Shown one piece after another: positions 45,165 through 58,800 of a DNA stretch of 64,000 nt. The stretch is taken from contig OY992835.1 in assembly GCA_963921425.1 (NCBI GenBank), forward strand, positions 22,940,001 through 23,004,000. The letters are read 5' to 3'. The number at the start of each line of letters is the position of its first letter. The first letter of the stretch is position 1. The translations under genes were made by a program, and so were the position numbers. The notes below the pieces were generated by a model. It was given only the letters and a program-made list of their open reading frames with translations, was not told where the DNA came from and did no database searches. Origin of the DNA: Dryas octopetala. Lineage: Eukaryota > Streptophyta > Magnoliopsida > Rosales > Rosaceae.

Positions 45165-47083
45165 TTACCAAGTGCTAGTTCCTCCACCGTGGCCATGGGC
45201 AATTTGGGCATGCTGTGGTAGTCTAGGAAGTGGTGTGGGCCACCATGGGAGTGCTAATGGGAATAAGTCATAAAGAGTATAAATTGGAGTATTTCCTACA
45301 GCTATCTTTAACCACCTTCTTGTACGAATGTTGCACATGAAAATGTCTCCACCAGAAGTTAGATACAAGATATCCTCATTATTTGGATCAAGACCTAGCA
45401 TTTCAAACACCCCACCCTCTTCATCTTCGTATGGAAACATTTTTGGGTCCAGTGAATAAACCCTCCAGTGATACAAAGACAATGTGCCAGCAGTCTGATC
45501 TTGTTCGTCCTTCAACTCCCAAACAAGTAACCTCTGGGAGTCCATGTCGAAGTCACACATGCGCAAACACCCTCCGAACACACCTAAGAAATCAAGTACA
45601 AAGACGTCCTGTCCAGGCCTATGACATTTAATTATAGGACATTCATAATTATGTTCCATAGTATTACAACTGTTGTTGTTGTCGTTGCTGATCATGAACG
45701 GATCCAACCCAATAAGAAAGTTAGAATCACGTGCCAACCAATACAACATTCCATTGTGAGCAAAGCTAATAGTGGAATCGATTTGATAGTCAAAGTCTTG
45801 TGGGTATGATGTAGTTGTCTTTCTCCATTCACCAGTTTCAGAAGAGAAGATCTCCACCTTGAATTTGTGTTTATGACCATGTAAATGTAGAGGATAAATT
45901 TTCACAACTCTGCACCTATACTCCGTATTAGTATTGAAGCGTTGTTGATCTTTTTGGCGATCATCGTGTAAACTCTTTATACATATTCTGTATGAACACA
46001 CAACATAAAAATACTAAACATGTATATTCACCATTGCAGAAGTATAACACATGTGAGAATAAACTTACCTGAAGAAGCCATGTAGTCTGCAGCAAGTATC
46101 TTGAAGTTTAAGAGCACAAGCCTTCCAACCAACACAGACTTTCTTCAGAGCTTTACTCAATATGGGGCAGAGTACCAAATAGCATAGATTGATGTTCTGT
46201 GTGGTCAGGGACCTGAGCCTTATATAAAGTCTTGATCAAACCGTGTACCTCCCATTAAGATATCTATGGTTCAATCCTAGTATAACTCTATATAATGACT
46301 AATTAATAAATGCCTTGTTTATAGTATAAGACAGCTCACTATCATAATCTCATTCTAATTAGGAATATGACTTAGTTGAGCTTTTCCTGTTGTAGTTTGA
46401 TTAATACTCCTATCACTTGGCTCTTAAGTTCTATTAGCGTTGTCAGCATCCGAATAGAACAAGGATCAAGTCCATTAATTTCTTACACATCGTCCTTATC
46501 GTAGGGATCGCATATGAATCCCACTCTTACTGATTTACTCTTTTGGACTCGAGGGGCACAAGGAAGGGCAAGCCATAGCTTGGTGTATGGATTGCAGATG
46601 TAGTAATCACGATGAAACTTTGTTGCATAGCACAAAACTAAGTCATTATATGTAGCCACCACAACTGGCTCTTCTTTCAAAAACTCAGAGAGAATCTTTT
46701 GCTCAACACCAACGGATCAGTTAATGTTGCAATGGACGACGACATTGATCCTGGACAGAACTCCTCTGCTTGTTTGGTTATGAGAGTACGAATTATAGGT
46801 GATTTTTTTGCACTTTGGAGATATAGAAATCGGCCAATAAAATAAGGCTTAGAAATGAGAGTACACCAACGCTTGGACACAGATATGCATTGAAAAACCA
46901 ATTTGTTGCAAGGAAGTCGACAGAGGATTTCAGTCAATATGATGTCAGAGACATCATCAATATTAGTTGCTGCTGATGATGATCTTTTTGATCTTTTGAG
47001 TGATGAATATGATCAGAGGCTGTTACTGATATTGTACTGCAGCTTCGTTTGGTAGCACTAGTATCTTTATCACCACCTCTCAT
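45165..47083 (-). pseudogene. F-box protein gene, probably decayed
   Basis: From an ATG at 47083 (MRGGDKDTSATKRSC) the frame runs into a stop before the F-box. The F-box proper (DDVSDIILTEILCRLPCNKL to SKRWCTLISKPYF) is in another frame around 46970-46840. A second shift near 46680 separates it from FLKEEPVVVATYNDLVLCYA. A plausible GTAAGA...CAG intron (46486-45989) leads to a 275-residue tail of the F-box-associated type (WRVYSLDPKMFP, DPNNEDILYLTSGGDIFMCNIRTRRWLK). Two frameshifts argue for a pseudogene; unseen mini-introns are an alternative. Functional relatives are SCF substrate receptors. Confidence 0.7.
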
Positions 47084-47436
47084 GGTGGTACTCAAACTTG
47101 GATAGTTGGATATAGAGAGAACTAACTTAGTCCTGCGTTCTGTTTGTTGGAAGCGAAAATCAGAGAAAATAGAAAAACCCTAACAATCACCTTTGATACC
47201 TTGTAAGAGTATGAATTTCTGATGATCTTATTGATATGAATTGACTTATTTATACCCGTACAAATAAAGAGAGTGAACCCCTTTCAAATAGGAATTCAAC
47301 TAAACCTAATAAAATTGGGAATTACAGACCAACTAGGATTAGGCTGTTCACAAACTAATCGATATACCAAACAAAAACGAAAACTTGCATCACAAGCAAA
47401 AAAGAGTACAATTAAGCCTTTCCAATATTACTGCAA
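47084..47436. other. Spacer between two F-box pseudogenes
   Basis: No gene seen. Confidence 0.4.
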
Positions 47437-48010
47437 TTAATATAATATATATATATATACACATATATTGAGTGAACAGTAATGATCAGTTATTCTTAAC
47501 CACCTGTTTGTACGAATGTTGCACATTACCGCACCTGGAGTAAACGCCACATATAGATACAAGATATCCTTATTATTTGGGTCAAAAGCAAGCGCATGAA
47601 CAATAACGGAATTATCATCGTTCGGAAACATTTCTGGATCGAGTGGATAAACCCTTTTGTGTTCCAAACACAATTCTCCAGCTCCTCCATCTTTCAACTC
47701 CCAAACCACTAGACTTTCGATATCTGTGTTGAAGTCGCACATCAGCCAACGCCCTTGGTACACACCTCCTCAATTAATAAAGATGTTATATAATCCAGGC
47801 CAACGCTCATCACATTCAATGAGATGACTTTCATAATCATTATCATTACCAGCACAAGTACTAATAGTACTACAACACTTGTTGTTGTTGTTGATCACAA
47901 ACGGATTCAACCCACTTGCATTGAAAAACCAAGTTATTGCAACCAAGCCGACAAAGGATTTCAGCTCTGCAGCTAATTCTTTTGGTAGCAGTGGTATCAC
48001 CACCTCCCAT
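47437..48010 (-). pseudogene. Second F-box pseudogene, internally deleted
   Basis: Starts MGGGDTTATKRISC, clearly paralogous to the neighbour's MRGGDKDTSATKRSC, then jumps directly to AEILCRLGCNNLVFQC, having lost the first part of the F-box. A further deletion joins this in a different frame to the C-terminal half (SGLNPFVINNNN). A stop at about 47770 precedes YQGRWLMCDFNTD, MFPNDDN, AFDPNNKDILYLYV and CNIRTNRWLRI. Only about 190 codons survive of a gene normally near 400. Confidence 0.8.
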
Positions 48011-48515
48011 TGCGGCTTTAGAGAAAGGTAACTACTAACTGATCTCGATCTATTGGCTTCTTCAACAGCAGAAGGTGCCACAACTCCACAACCAACGTAG
48101 GTGTTTAGATATATCATATATATAGTACAAGAAGTAAAATCCCAATATAACTAGGAATACAAAGAGTGGACCGTTTCATTGGGCCGAGAAAAGACTCGAT
48201 CCAATGACAAGTCGTGGGCAAAGGCCCAATTCTCAGCCCAACTAAAAAGGAAAATAAAGAACGAAATAATGAAACAGGAAAAACAGTCTGTTATTGGAAA
48301 AATAGTTTGCTCAACGTTCAACAACAACGATCTCACATCCGAGCTTTCAGCTCCAAAATTACGCTACCGAAATCCACAATTCCCACTGCGAATTTCGTAA
48401 ATCCTTCTACTCTAGGGTTTCGAATTGGGCGCGAGCGAAGCGAATGCAACAAGCAAAGGGAGTGGAAGCTGAGCTGCTGGTAGGGTAGAGAGAGAAGAAA
48501 TCATAGAGAGGGAAA
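48011..48515. other. Upstream region and 5' UTR of the Furry-like gene
   Basis: Spacer between the divergent F-box pseudogene and the large gene; the last ~100 bp are GA-rich and probably transcribed leader. The short overlapping frames are not convincing genes. Confidence 0.4.
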
Positions 48516-51500
48516 ATGAAGGCAGGAGGCGCCGCGAAACTTATCGTGGACGCCCTGCTCCAGCGGTTTCTTCCACTCGCACGGCGTCGTATTGAGACCG
48601 CTCAAGCTCAGGTCTTTTTTTATGATTTAAATGAGCATTTAAATTACTGCAATTTTCACATATTTGGCTGTATTTGGCTCTCTCCTGCTTTGCTTGAAAA
48701 GAACAATCTAGTTTCACCGTTAATAGAGATCTTTGTTCTACTTGTTTTGAAACTTCATATTTAGTTTCATTGTTTCCATTTTTTTAAAGGCTGAGAATTC
48801 CAATTACTCGGTCAGTAGCCGATTTAGCTCTATTGTGGTTCGTCGATGGCTCGAGGGACTTCGTAGAGTTACTTAGAGTGGTCATTGATTCCTTCCTAAT
48901 CTTAGTGTGTCCGCAGCTAGACATGATTTCTAAACATTTACTGAGGAAAGAGTAATAACCAGTTAAAGTACTTATAAGGGTTCGTCCTAATGCACATTAT
49001 TGATATCTTCCACCATGCGAACCAAGGCCTTTGCTATTTAGTGAACTTTTGGAATTCTATGATGGGTTGGCATTAATCTAATGTGTGGCCTTTCTTCTTT
49101 TTGTTATGTGGGCAACTTACAGGATGGACAATATCTCCGACCTTCTGACCCTGCCTATGAGCAAGTACTGGATTCCTTAGCTATGATAGCACGACATACA
49201 CCCATACCTCTTTTAGAAGCTCTTCTAAGATGGAGAGAAAGGTGGGGGATAGCTTCAATATATCAAAGCATTGTTGTTGATTCTAACTTATTCATTGTTT
49301 TTTTTTTTTTTTTTCTAAAAATATGATTTTGTTACATGGGATTCTTTTGGTTGCAGTGAATCCCCAAAAGGCGCAAACGATGCATCTACATTTCAGAGGA
49401 AGGTTTGTATGGAGATTAGTTCATCAAAAGCGTGTTTCTCTTATACAAAAAAAAGATACAAGTGTGTTTCTCTGACCATATGCAGTGGTTCTTTATTTTA
49501 TGTGGTGGAGGTCAAGAAAGTCTGACTTATCAGTGCAGTGCATAGCACCTAAGAATATCAAAAATTTATGATTTTTTTTATTTTTATGTTATAAGTTTCA
49601 ATGTATATCCATATGTATATATAAATTTGTATTTGTGATTGGAAAACTAAGTTTTGAGGTCTACTTCATTAGTTATAACTTTCATAACATGTTTACATGA
49701 ACCTCAGCTTGCGGTGGAGTGCATTTTTTGCTCAGCATGTATTCGCTTTGTTGAGTTCTGTCCACAGGAGGGGCTTACTGGTTAGTTCATTTCACTGTTA
49801 TCTTAGTTTACATTGAGGCTAGAGAAATTGTACTATTCAGTGAAATATAACACGCTTTGTTCTTATCGCAGAGAAACTTTGGTCTGGGCTTGAAAATTTT
49901 GTGTTTGACTGGCTGATTAATGCTGACAGGTAAATTTATAGTTTGGTTGTAGGAATTCTTGAATATATGGCTATTCCCTGTTGTTTTATGTAATGTAGAA
50001 CATTGCTATAGCTATTTTTTAGTGGTCTAGCCTGAAACCTGCACTTCGCCACCAACATCCCTATTCCCTGTTGTTGTATGTAATGTAGAGATGCAGGGAT
50101 TCAAGCACATACCTCAAAACTTGATAAACACACTAAAAGCTTTATTTTTCATTTGCTAATATACTTATCCTGGTAACAACTCACTGTACTCTCATTGCAG
50201 GGTTGTTAGTCAGGTTGAATATCCCTCATTGGTTGATCTGCGAGGACTTCTTTTGGACTTAGTTGCTCAGCTCTTAGGTGCCTTATCTCGTATCAGGTGA
50301 CTGAAACATCAAGTTACGATACTTTTAATTGATGGAAATTGCAATACTTATGAATGTGGATTTGAAATCAACTATTTTGTTGGTTTGTATCTTTTAATAC
50401 TTTTTCTTTGTAATATACGTGATTTATGCTGCAAAGACAAATAGATAATAACACTGGCAATTATGTCAAATTTAATATATTTCTTTGTATTATATGTCCT
50501 TGGTCTGACATCTTTTTTACAGTTACCTATCCAATATCATCAAAGTGTCCAAGTTAAGTTAATGTATTATATACTGATTGTGGTGTGCAGGTTTAGTTCT
50601 GTAACTGAGCGCTTTTTCATGGAACTTAGTATTCGTCGGATTGACACTAGTGTTGCCCGAAGTGAAACACTTAGTATCATTAATGGAATGCGCTACTTGA
50701 AGCTTGGGGTATGTGGAAAATAACATTCATATAGGAAAAATGGCATTAGGACATCTCTATAACAATTAAGTAATTGTCAGGTCAAAACTGAGGGTGGACT
50801 GAATGCATCTGCTTCCTTTGTGGCAAAAGCAAATCCCCTTAATCGTGCACCACATAAACGCAAAAGTGAGCTTCATCATGCACTGTGCAATATGCTTTCA
50901 AATATCCTAGCACCTTTGGCAGATGGTGGAAAAAGCCAGTGGCCACCTTCAGGTGTAGAGCCTGCACTTACACTTTGGTTTGAAGCTGTTGGGCGGATAA
51001 GAGGACAACTCATGCATTGGATGGACAAACAGAGCAAACATATTTCTGTAAGTTGAGCTCAAATCTCTTCTTTTTTATCTAATTCTAATTTGGGTTCCCA
51101 ATATCTGTAATGTGCAAAATAATCTTCATACTACTTCCACTTATCATGAAAAAAGTTTTCTACTTTATACTTTTGTGTTGCCTCCAATTTGATTTTAGTA
51201 TACAATCCAAAGAAAAAAAAATAAAGAATTTGATACCTTTTACGGAGATAACTAGTTCATTGACCTGTAAAAATAATCATGGTACTCCTGGAAGTTATTT
51301 TGTGGATATTCCCATTTTCAACTTGCATGTACTTGCCTCGACATTGCAGCCTTTGTTATTTGTGCTTGCATCCATAGAATTTCTGATTTTATCTTTATTG
51401 CTGAATGGGGTAGTGTGTGCATGATAAATTTATACGCCACAGTTACAGAGGCATCTTTTGCTTCCACTTTGATTATATGCTAAAATTACAAGTGTTTCTC

Positions 51501-52839
51501 CCAAAAGAGTTCTAGTTTTCATAGCAAGAATTTTTCTCCTGAAGTTGGCTTTCAATTGCTTTTAGAAGGCTTGATTGGTGTTTGATATTTTTATTTCCTT
51601 ACAATGTCAGATCAGTTGTTATTTTTGTTTATCCCTTACTATTGTTGTTAGATATGAAGTTTCTATCAAATTAGCGCTGCATCCTGCCCTTACATATTTT
51701 TATTTTTGTTTTTAATTTTGTGTGAACAATTTATTTATTTATTTATTTTGTGTCAGGTTGGTTATCCTTTGGTGACTCTTCTTCTCTGTCTTGGCGATCC
51801 TCAAATTTTCCACAACAACTTAAGCTCTCACATGGAGCAACTCTACAAGCTTCTTAGAGTAAGTTGAAGAAATTAATTGTGTAGAGGACAATAAAGCTTG
51901 CATTTGGTTAATTGGTTGTTTTGTCCCAGGTTCAATCATGTTGTCTTATCATGTTGGTTTGTTGAGGGGTAGAAGTCATATCCTTATGGTCTTCCATTTC
52001 AGGTGTAAGTTGTATGACATTATGTGGTTTAATCATTCAGGACAAAACCCATCGTTTCATGGCCTTGGACTGTCTTCATCGAGTTTTGAGGTTTTACTTG
52101 AGCGTCCATGCAGCAAACCAGGCGCCTAATCGTATATGGGACCACTTAGACAGTGTAACCGCACAACTCTTAACGGTTCTGCGGAAAGGAATGCTTACTC
52201 AAGATGCCCAACATGATAAACTTGTGGAGTTCTGTGTGACTATAGCAGAACATAACCTTGATTTTGCGATGAACCATATGATACTGGAATTGCTGAAGCA
52301 AGATAGTCCTAGTGAAGCAAAGGTCATTGGTCTTCGGGCTTTGCTTGCTATTGTGATGTCACCTTCAAGCCAGCATGTTGGTTTGGAAATATTCATAGGT
52401 TTGGTCATATGCCAAAAATATGTGATTTATAATTATATTGTAGTATCTGAAGTTTTCCACTGATCTTCATTTAAGTCCTGTTGCATCACCAGGTCATGAT
52501 ATTGGCCACTATATTCCAAAAGTGAAGGCTGCAATTGAGTCAATTTTGAGGTCTTGTCATAGAACCTTTAGTCAAGCTCTTCTAACATCTTCAAGGACTG
52601 CCATAGGTATTTTCTTTACTAGTATATGTCAATTATAGAACCAAGTAAAGACAATAATGAAGCAAAGAATTTTGCTTTTAATTATATATTCTTCATGCTT
52701 GCATTGGAAATACTAATTAATTTACAACATTTTAAATTTTAGTTTGTTTTTTACAATCGACATTATGATGGGAAAGCTTCGTTTGAAGATGCAGGAGGTT
52801 GAATGTGTGGGGATTGGAATCCGCATTGATCTACTAATT

Positions 52840-52886
<47 letters not shown>

Positions 52887-55800
52887 AACATCAGCCTACT
52901 CCATTAAGTTTCTCTCTACTTTACTGAGCAGACTAGTATTTCTTTCGTTGTGCATTTTCTTATCAAAGTTTTCTGCCTGCCAATTTTAGTTGCTAAGTTA
53001 CTCAATATTTTCATTGCAGTTATGGAATATTTACTTAATTGTTACTCAATCATTGGATGTGCTTACATTACTTGATTTTATGATTCTGTTGCTGCAATGA
53101 CAAGGAATTTGTGCTTTTCCAGATGCTGTAACCAAGGAAAAGTCTCAAGGATATCTCTTCCGGTCTGTGCTGAAATGCATACCATATCTAATAGAAGAAG
53201 TTGGACGAAGTGATAAAATCACTGAAATAATACCTCAACATGGGATAAGCATTGATCCTGGTGTTCGTGAGGAAGCAGTGCAGGTACTGAACCGGATTGT
53301 GAGATACCTTCCCCACCGTCGCTTTGCAGTAATGAGAGGGATGGCCAACTTCATCCTACGACTTCCTGATGAATTTCCTCTTCTCATCCAAACGTCATTG
53401 GGCCGTCTGTTGGAGCTCATGCGTTTTTGGAGAGCTTGTCTAATTGATGATAGGCTGGAACATGATGCTCTTGATGTAAAATTTGTGGGGCGAAATGACG
53501 GATTTAAGAAACCTTCTTTACATCTATCAGGAGACTTGATTGAGTTTCGTGCATCAGAGATAGATGCAGTCGGTCTTATCTTCCTTAGTTCTGTGGATAG
53601 CCAGATTAGACATACTGCACTGGAATTATTGCGGTGTGTTCGTGCTTTAAGGAATGATATACGATACCTTACACTATGTATGCAACCTGATCATAGTCTG
53701 AAATATGAAGCTGAACCAATATTTATAATCGATGTCTTGGAAGAGCATGGGGTGTGATATCTTTCTATCTTTAACTGTTTTCTTTTCTTTCCCCCTGTCC
53801 CCCCTTTTCATTTGAGGAGCATTGTTGTAATTGCGCATCTTATCATATTTCATCCATGAATCTTTTTTTAATGTTTCAGGATGACATCGTCCAGAGCTGC
53901 TATTGGGATTCTGGGCGTCCATTTGATCTGAGACGAGAATCTGATGCAATCCCTCCTGATGTGACACTTCAATCTATAATATTTGAGAGCCCTGATAAGA
54001 ACAGGTGGGCTCGTTGTCTTAGTGAGCTTGTCAAATACGCTGCTGAACTTTGCCCAAGATCTGTCCACGAAGCGAGGTAAGTATATTTTTGTTACATTTA
54101 TTTATGTTTAAACATGTTTCTTTCCAATGGCCAAAAAAAAAAAAACATGTTTCTTTCCAACATTGATGTTTTGTTCTCTCCATACATTTTTAGTTTGAAC
54201 GTGTTGGTATTTTAGGAGTTGCTCAACTAAAAAAAAAAATTACTCTGTATGTGGAGTTTGCAATTTTATTTTTTGTTGCACATACCTTAACTTTTTGTTA
54301 GGTTTCTATGAGACTGACATGGTAGTAATGAATTGCAAACTATTAGCATGTAAGCTGATTTTCTTGTGGAAGATTTATCATCTAGTAAAACATGATTGGT
54401 TATAATTTGTGTTGGAACATGAATTTTTCTTGTACGGTTACATGCTCTTATCTTCTACATGCTTTCTGAGGATCAGAGGTCAACCCAAATTTCAAGATTC
54501 AAATGCCTGGATCTAGTTGTAACACAATCTTTATTTGCAGGGCAGAGGTTATGCAACGTCTGGCTCATATCACACCTGTTGAGTTGGGTGGGAAGGCTCA
54601 TCAGTCACAAGATGCAGACAACAAACTGGATCAGTGGCTCATGTATGCAATGTTCGTATGCTCATGCCCACCAAATAATAAAGAGGCTGGTAGTATAGTT
54701 GCAACCAAAGATCTTTACCATCTAATATTCCCGTCTCTAAAATCTGGATCTGAAGCACATATAGTAAGTACTTGGTAAAGGAATGATTAATTTTCAGTGT
54801 ATTCTGACATTGCATTGTATGGTTAAGCAAGCCACTACTGTGTTTCAAACTGAGAAAAAGTAATTGGAGGTGAAACAAGGGTGGTTAGGTCAGTTCCCAC
54901 GAATAGAAAAAAAGAGAAGAAAAGAAAAATGGAAATTCTAAATTATCATCGTTCTTTTAGAAAAGGCTACATGGATAGAGGAAGATTTGAGTTGTATTCT
55001 GGAATTCCTTCATGGGTAACTGTTTCTTGCTGTTAGCAGTCAGTCCTTTGGTAGATTGTTTCTTAGCCCATTATGAAAAAGAAAATGTAAAAAGGAGGAA
55101 GAGTAATTAAGTGTGTTCCATCTCATCCAAGGATCTACTTGTTTGGTTAATTATCACATCTAATTCGTCATTTTTCTTCAGAGTGAAAGCTGTGTCAGTA
55201 TCCAAGACCCGTTTGGCACTGCTTCTTGGAAGCGCTTCTGTTAAGAAGCACAAACATATTTTTATAAAACTTCTAAGTAGTTCATGTAAAAGCACTTGGA
55301 AGTGCTTCATGAAGAAGCACCTAACATGTGCTTCTCAAAAAACCCCTTAAAAGACCTAAAAGCATTTTTATTTGTTTTTGCTAAACGCTACCATAAGTGT
55401 TTCTACTAATCTGAAAGTTCTTTTGGTAATTCTAAAAGCAGTGCCAAACAGGCCCCCAGTCAAATAACTTATACTCTATCCGAATGGTAACAGATAATGA
55501 GACAAAGTTCAATTAAAAGCTATTCTGTGGTACAAAATGCCACCTCATGTATGTTTTGTGCAACCTGTCCTTTTTTTATTTTGTTTTTTCTTGTTTTCTG
55601 TGAGTACAACGTATTTATCATCAGATTGGTAGGATTTATTTAAAATTTTATTCCTCCCTTGTTGGGAAATAGTGTAAGAATGAGTTCTTTGCACCGAGTT
55701 ATTATATTCCTGTATAATGTTGGTGTGGACTGAAGACACTGTGAGAAGTAAGACCATCATCATCATTATAGAATTGGATTTTAGGGTAAGGGAGGATACA

Positions 55801-58800
55801 TGGCAATTGTTTTGGTCAGATGGGGGTCAGTTCTAGTATGATAGAATGCTATTATGTTACTACTAGTTTGAGGTATTTCTCATCTACAAGGGTTTGCTCT
55901 AATTTGAAAAATTGTACTCTTTTATTATTATTATTATTATTCCATGCTTGTTGATTCTTTTTCAACTGGTTAGACTAAATTTCATCCTTTCTAAATTTAG
56001 CATGCAGCCACAATGACTCTTGGCCACTCACATCTGGAAGGATGTGAAATCATGTTTACTGAGCTTGCATCTTTCATTGATGAGGTTTCTTCAGAGGCAG
56101 AGGGAAAACCAAAGTGGAAGGTACTGTATGGTTAAACTCCTTAAATTTCCTTTTATGTGATGACTGTCATTTGAAGACAGTGAGCATTTTGGGATACTCA
56201 TTCTCAGTAAAATATGTCTAAAATAATGTTCAGAGTCAAAAATCTCGCCGTGAGGAGCTTCGTATACATATTGCAAACATATTTCGTGCTGTTGCTGAAA
56301 ATGTATGGCCTGGCATGCTGGCCCGTAAACCAGTTTTCCGTCTCCACTATCTGAAGTTCATTGATGAGACAACCAGACAGATCTTAACAGCACCTGCTGA
56401 AAACTTCCAAGATATGCAACCTCTCCGTTATGCACTTGCTTCTGTTCTAAGATCACTAGCCCCTGAATTTGTTGAGTCAAAATCAGAGAAATTTGATGTT
56501 AGAACTAGAAAGCGACTGTTCGATCTTCTTCTCTCTTGGTGTGATGACACAGGCAGTACATGGGGTCAAGAAGGTGTTAGTGATTACCGACGTGAAGTAG
56601 AACGTTACAAATCTTCTCAGAATGCCCGGTCAAAAGATTCTGTGGACAAATTATCATTTGATAAAGAACTGAGTGAACAGGTCGAAGCAATCCAGTGGGC
56701 CTCCATGAATGCTATGGCTTCACTCTTATATGGGCCTTGCTTTGATGATAATGCGAGGAAGATGAGTGGCCGGGTTATATCTTGGATCAACAGTTTGTTC
56801 ATTGAGCCGGCGCCCAGGGCTCCATTTGGGTATTCACCAGCTGACCCAAGAACTCCATCTTATTCGAAGTACACAGGAGAGGGTGGTCGTGGAAATGCTG
56901 GTCGTGATAGGCATAGGGGTGGCCATCATCGTGTTTCTTTAGCAAGACTGGCTTTGAAGAATCTATTACATACGAATTTGGACCTGTTTCCTGCTTGTAT
57001 TGATCAGGTACTCCTGTCTCCTTTGGTCATTGTCTTCATATTCTATTATGATTAGAATTGTATGAGAAAATCCAGGACAGTGACCCTGCTACACATAGCT
57101 GTGGACAAGTTACTGAACAATCCCCCCCCCCCCCCAAAGGCAGATTAGCCTATACTAAACAGAGTCCGTTGGGGTATATAGCTACTTCTATAAGAATCTT
57201 TACCCTCTTTACTACTTGAGAAATTTTATAATTTGATTCATCTTGCCTTTACTACACATGATAATTGATGGATTATTAATTCATTAGTACATCCATCGTA
57301 TTTTCAGATGAAAAATTTAAAATTGACAAGATAATTCTGACTTTCAAAAAAGTAATGTGGTGACTCAAGTCCACTGAATGCTTTGCCAGTCGCTTGGTTC
57401 CAATAAAATGTCTTTAAGCCAACATTTTTCCTTTTTTGCTTACACCTTTTTTTTTTTTGGTGACATTTCATATTCAGTCTCTCTAGTGTTCACTTGCTGT
57501 TCGCTGCTTTTCTAAATTGCTGGGTTGATATGCTGTATTGATTCTGAATTGTTGTGAACTTATTTTATAGCTCATAATTACGGATTTCATTACGTGGGGG
57601 TCTATAAATATTATACATTGTTTCAGTCTTATCAAATTAAAATTTGATACTTTTTTCAGTGCTATTACTCTGATGCTGCTATAGCTGATGGTTACTTCAG
57701 TGTGCTAGCTGAGGTCTATATGCGCCAAGAGATACCAAAATGTGAAATCCAGAGACTTTTGAGCCTGATTCTCTACAAGGTGGTAGATCCATCAAGACAA
57801 ATCCGTGATGATGCCCTTCAGATGCTCGAGACACTTTCTGTTCGTGAGTGGGCTGAGGATGGCATCGAGAGCTCAGGAAATTACCGAGCTGCTGTTGTGG
57901 GTAACCTTCCTGATTCCTACCAACAATTCCAATACAAGCTCTCGTGCAAACTTGCCAAAGATCATCCTGAGTTGAGCCAGCTCCTCTGCGAGGAGATTAT
58001 GCAGAGGCAACTTGATGCTGTTGATATAATTGCACAACATCAGGTCTTAACATGTATGGCTCCTTGGATTGAGAACCTAAATTTCTGGAAACTTAAGGAC
58101 TCAGGTTGGAGTGAAAGATTACTAAAAAGTCTTTACTACGTGACATGGCGGCATGGTGACCACTTCCCTGATGAAATTGAGAAACTTTGGAGCACAATTG
58201 CTAGCAAACCCAGGAACATTAGTCCTGTTTTAGATTTCTTGATCACGAAAGGGATAGAGGACTGCGATTCAAATGCATCTGCAGAAATAAGTGGTGCATT
58301 TGCTACATATTTCTCTGTTGCAAAGCGAGTAAGTTTATATTTAGCACGAGTATGTCCTCAGCGTACAATTGATCACCTGGTTTACCAGTTGGCTCAGAGG
58401 ATGCTGGAGGACAGCATAGATCCAATTGGGCCAACTGCAAATAAGGGTGATGCTGGTGGAAATTTTGTGTTAGAATTCTCTCAAGGGCCTGCAGTGCCCC
58501 AAATTGCATCACTTGTGGACATCCAGCCACACATGTCACCACTACTTGTCCGGGGTTCCCTTGATGGTCCATTAAGGAATGCCAGTGGGAGCCTCAGCTG
58601 GCGAACATCAGGTGTTACAGGCCGAAGTGTCTCAGGCCCAATAGGTCCAGTGCCTCCTGAGTTGAATATTGTTCCTGGAAATGCAGGCCGATCAGGCCAG
58701 CTCCTCCCAGCGTTGGTAAATATGTCGGGGCCTTTAATGGGGGTCAGAAGTTCAACAGGAAGTTTGCGGAGTCGCCATGTTTCCCGGGACAGTGGAGACT

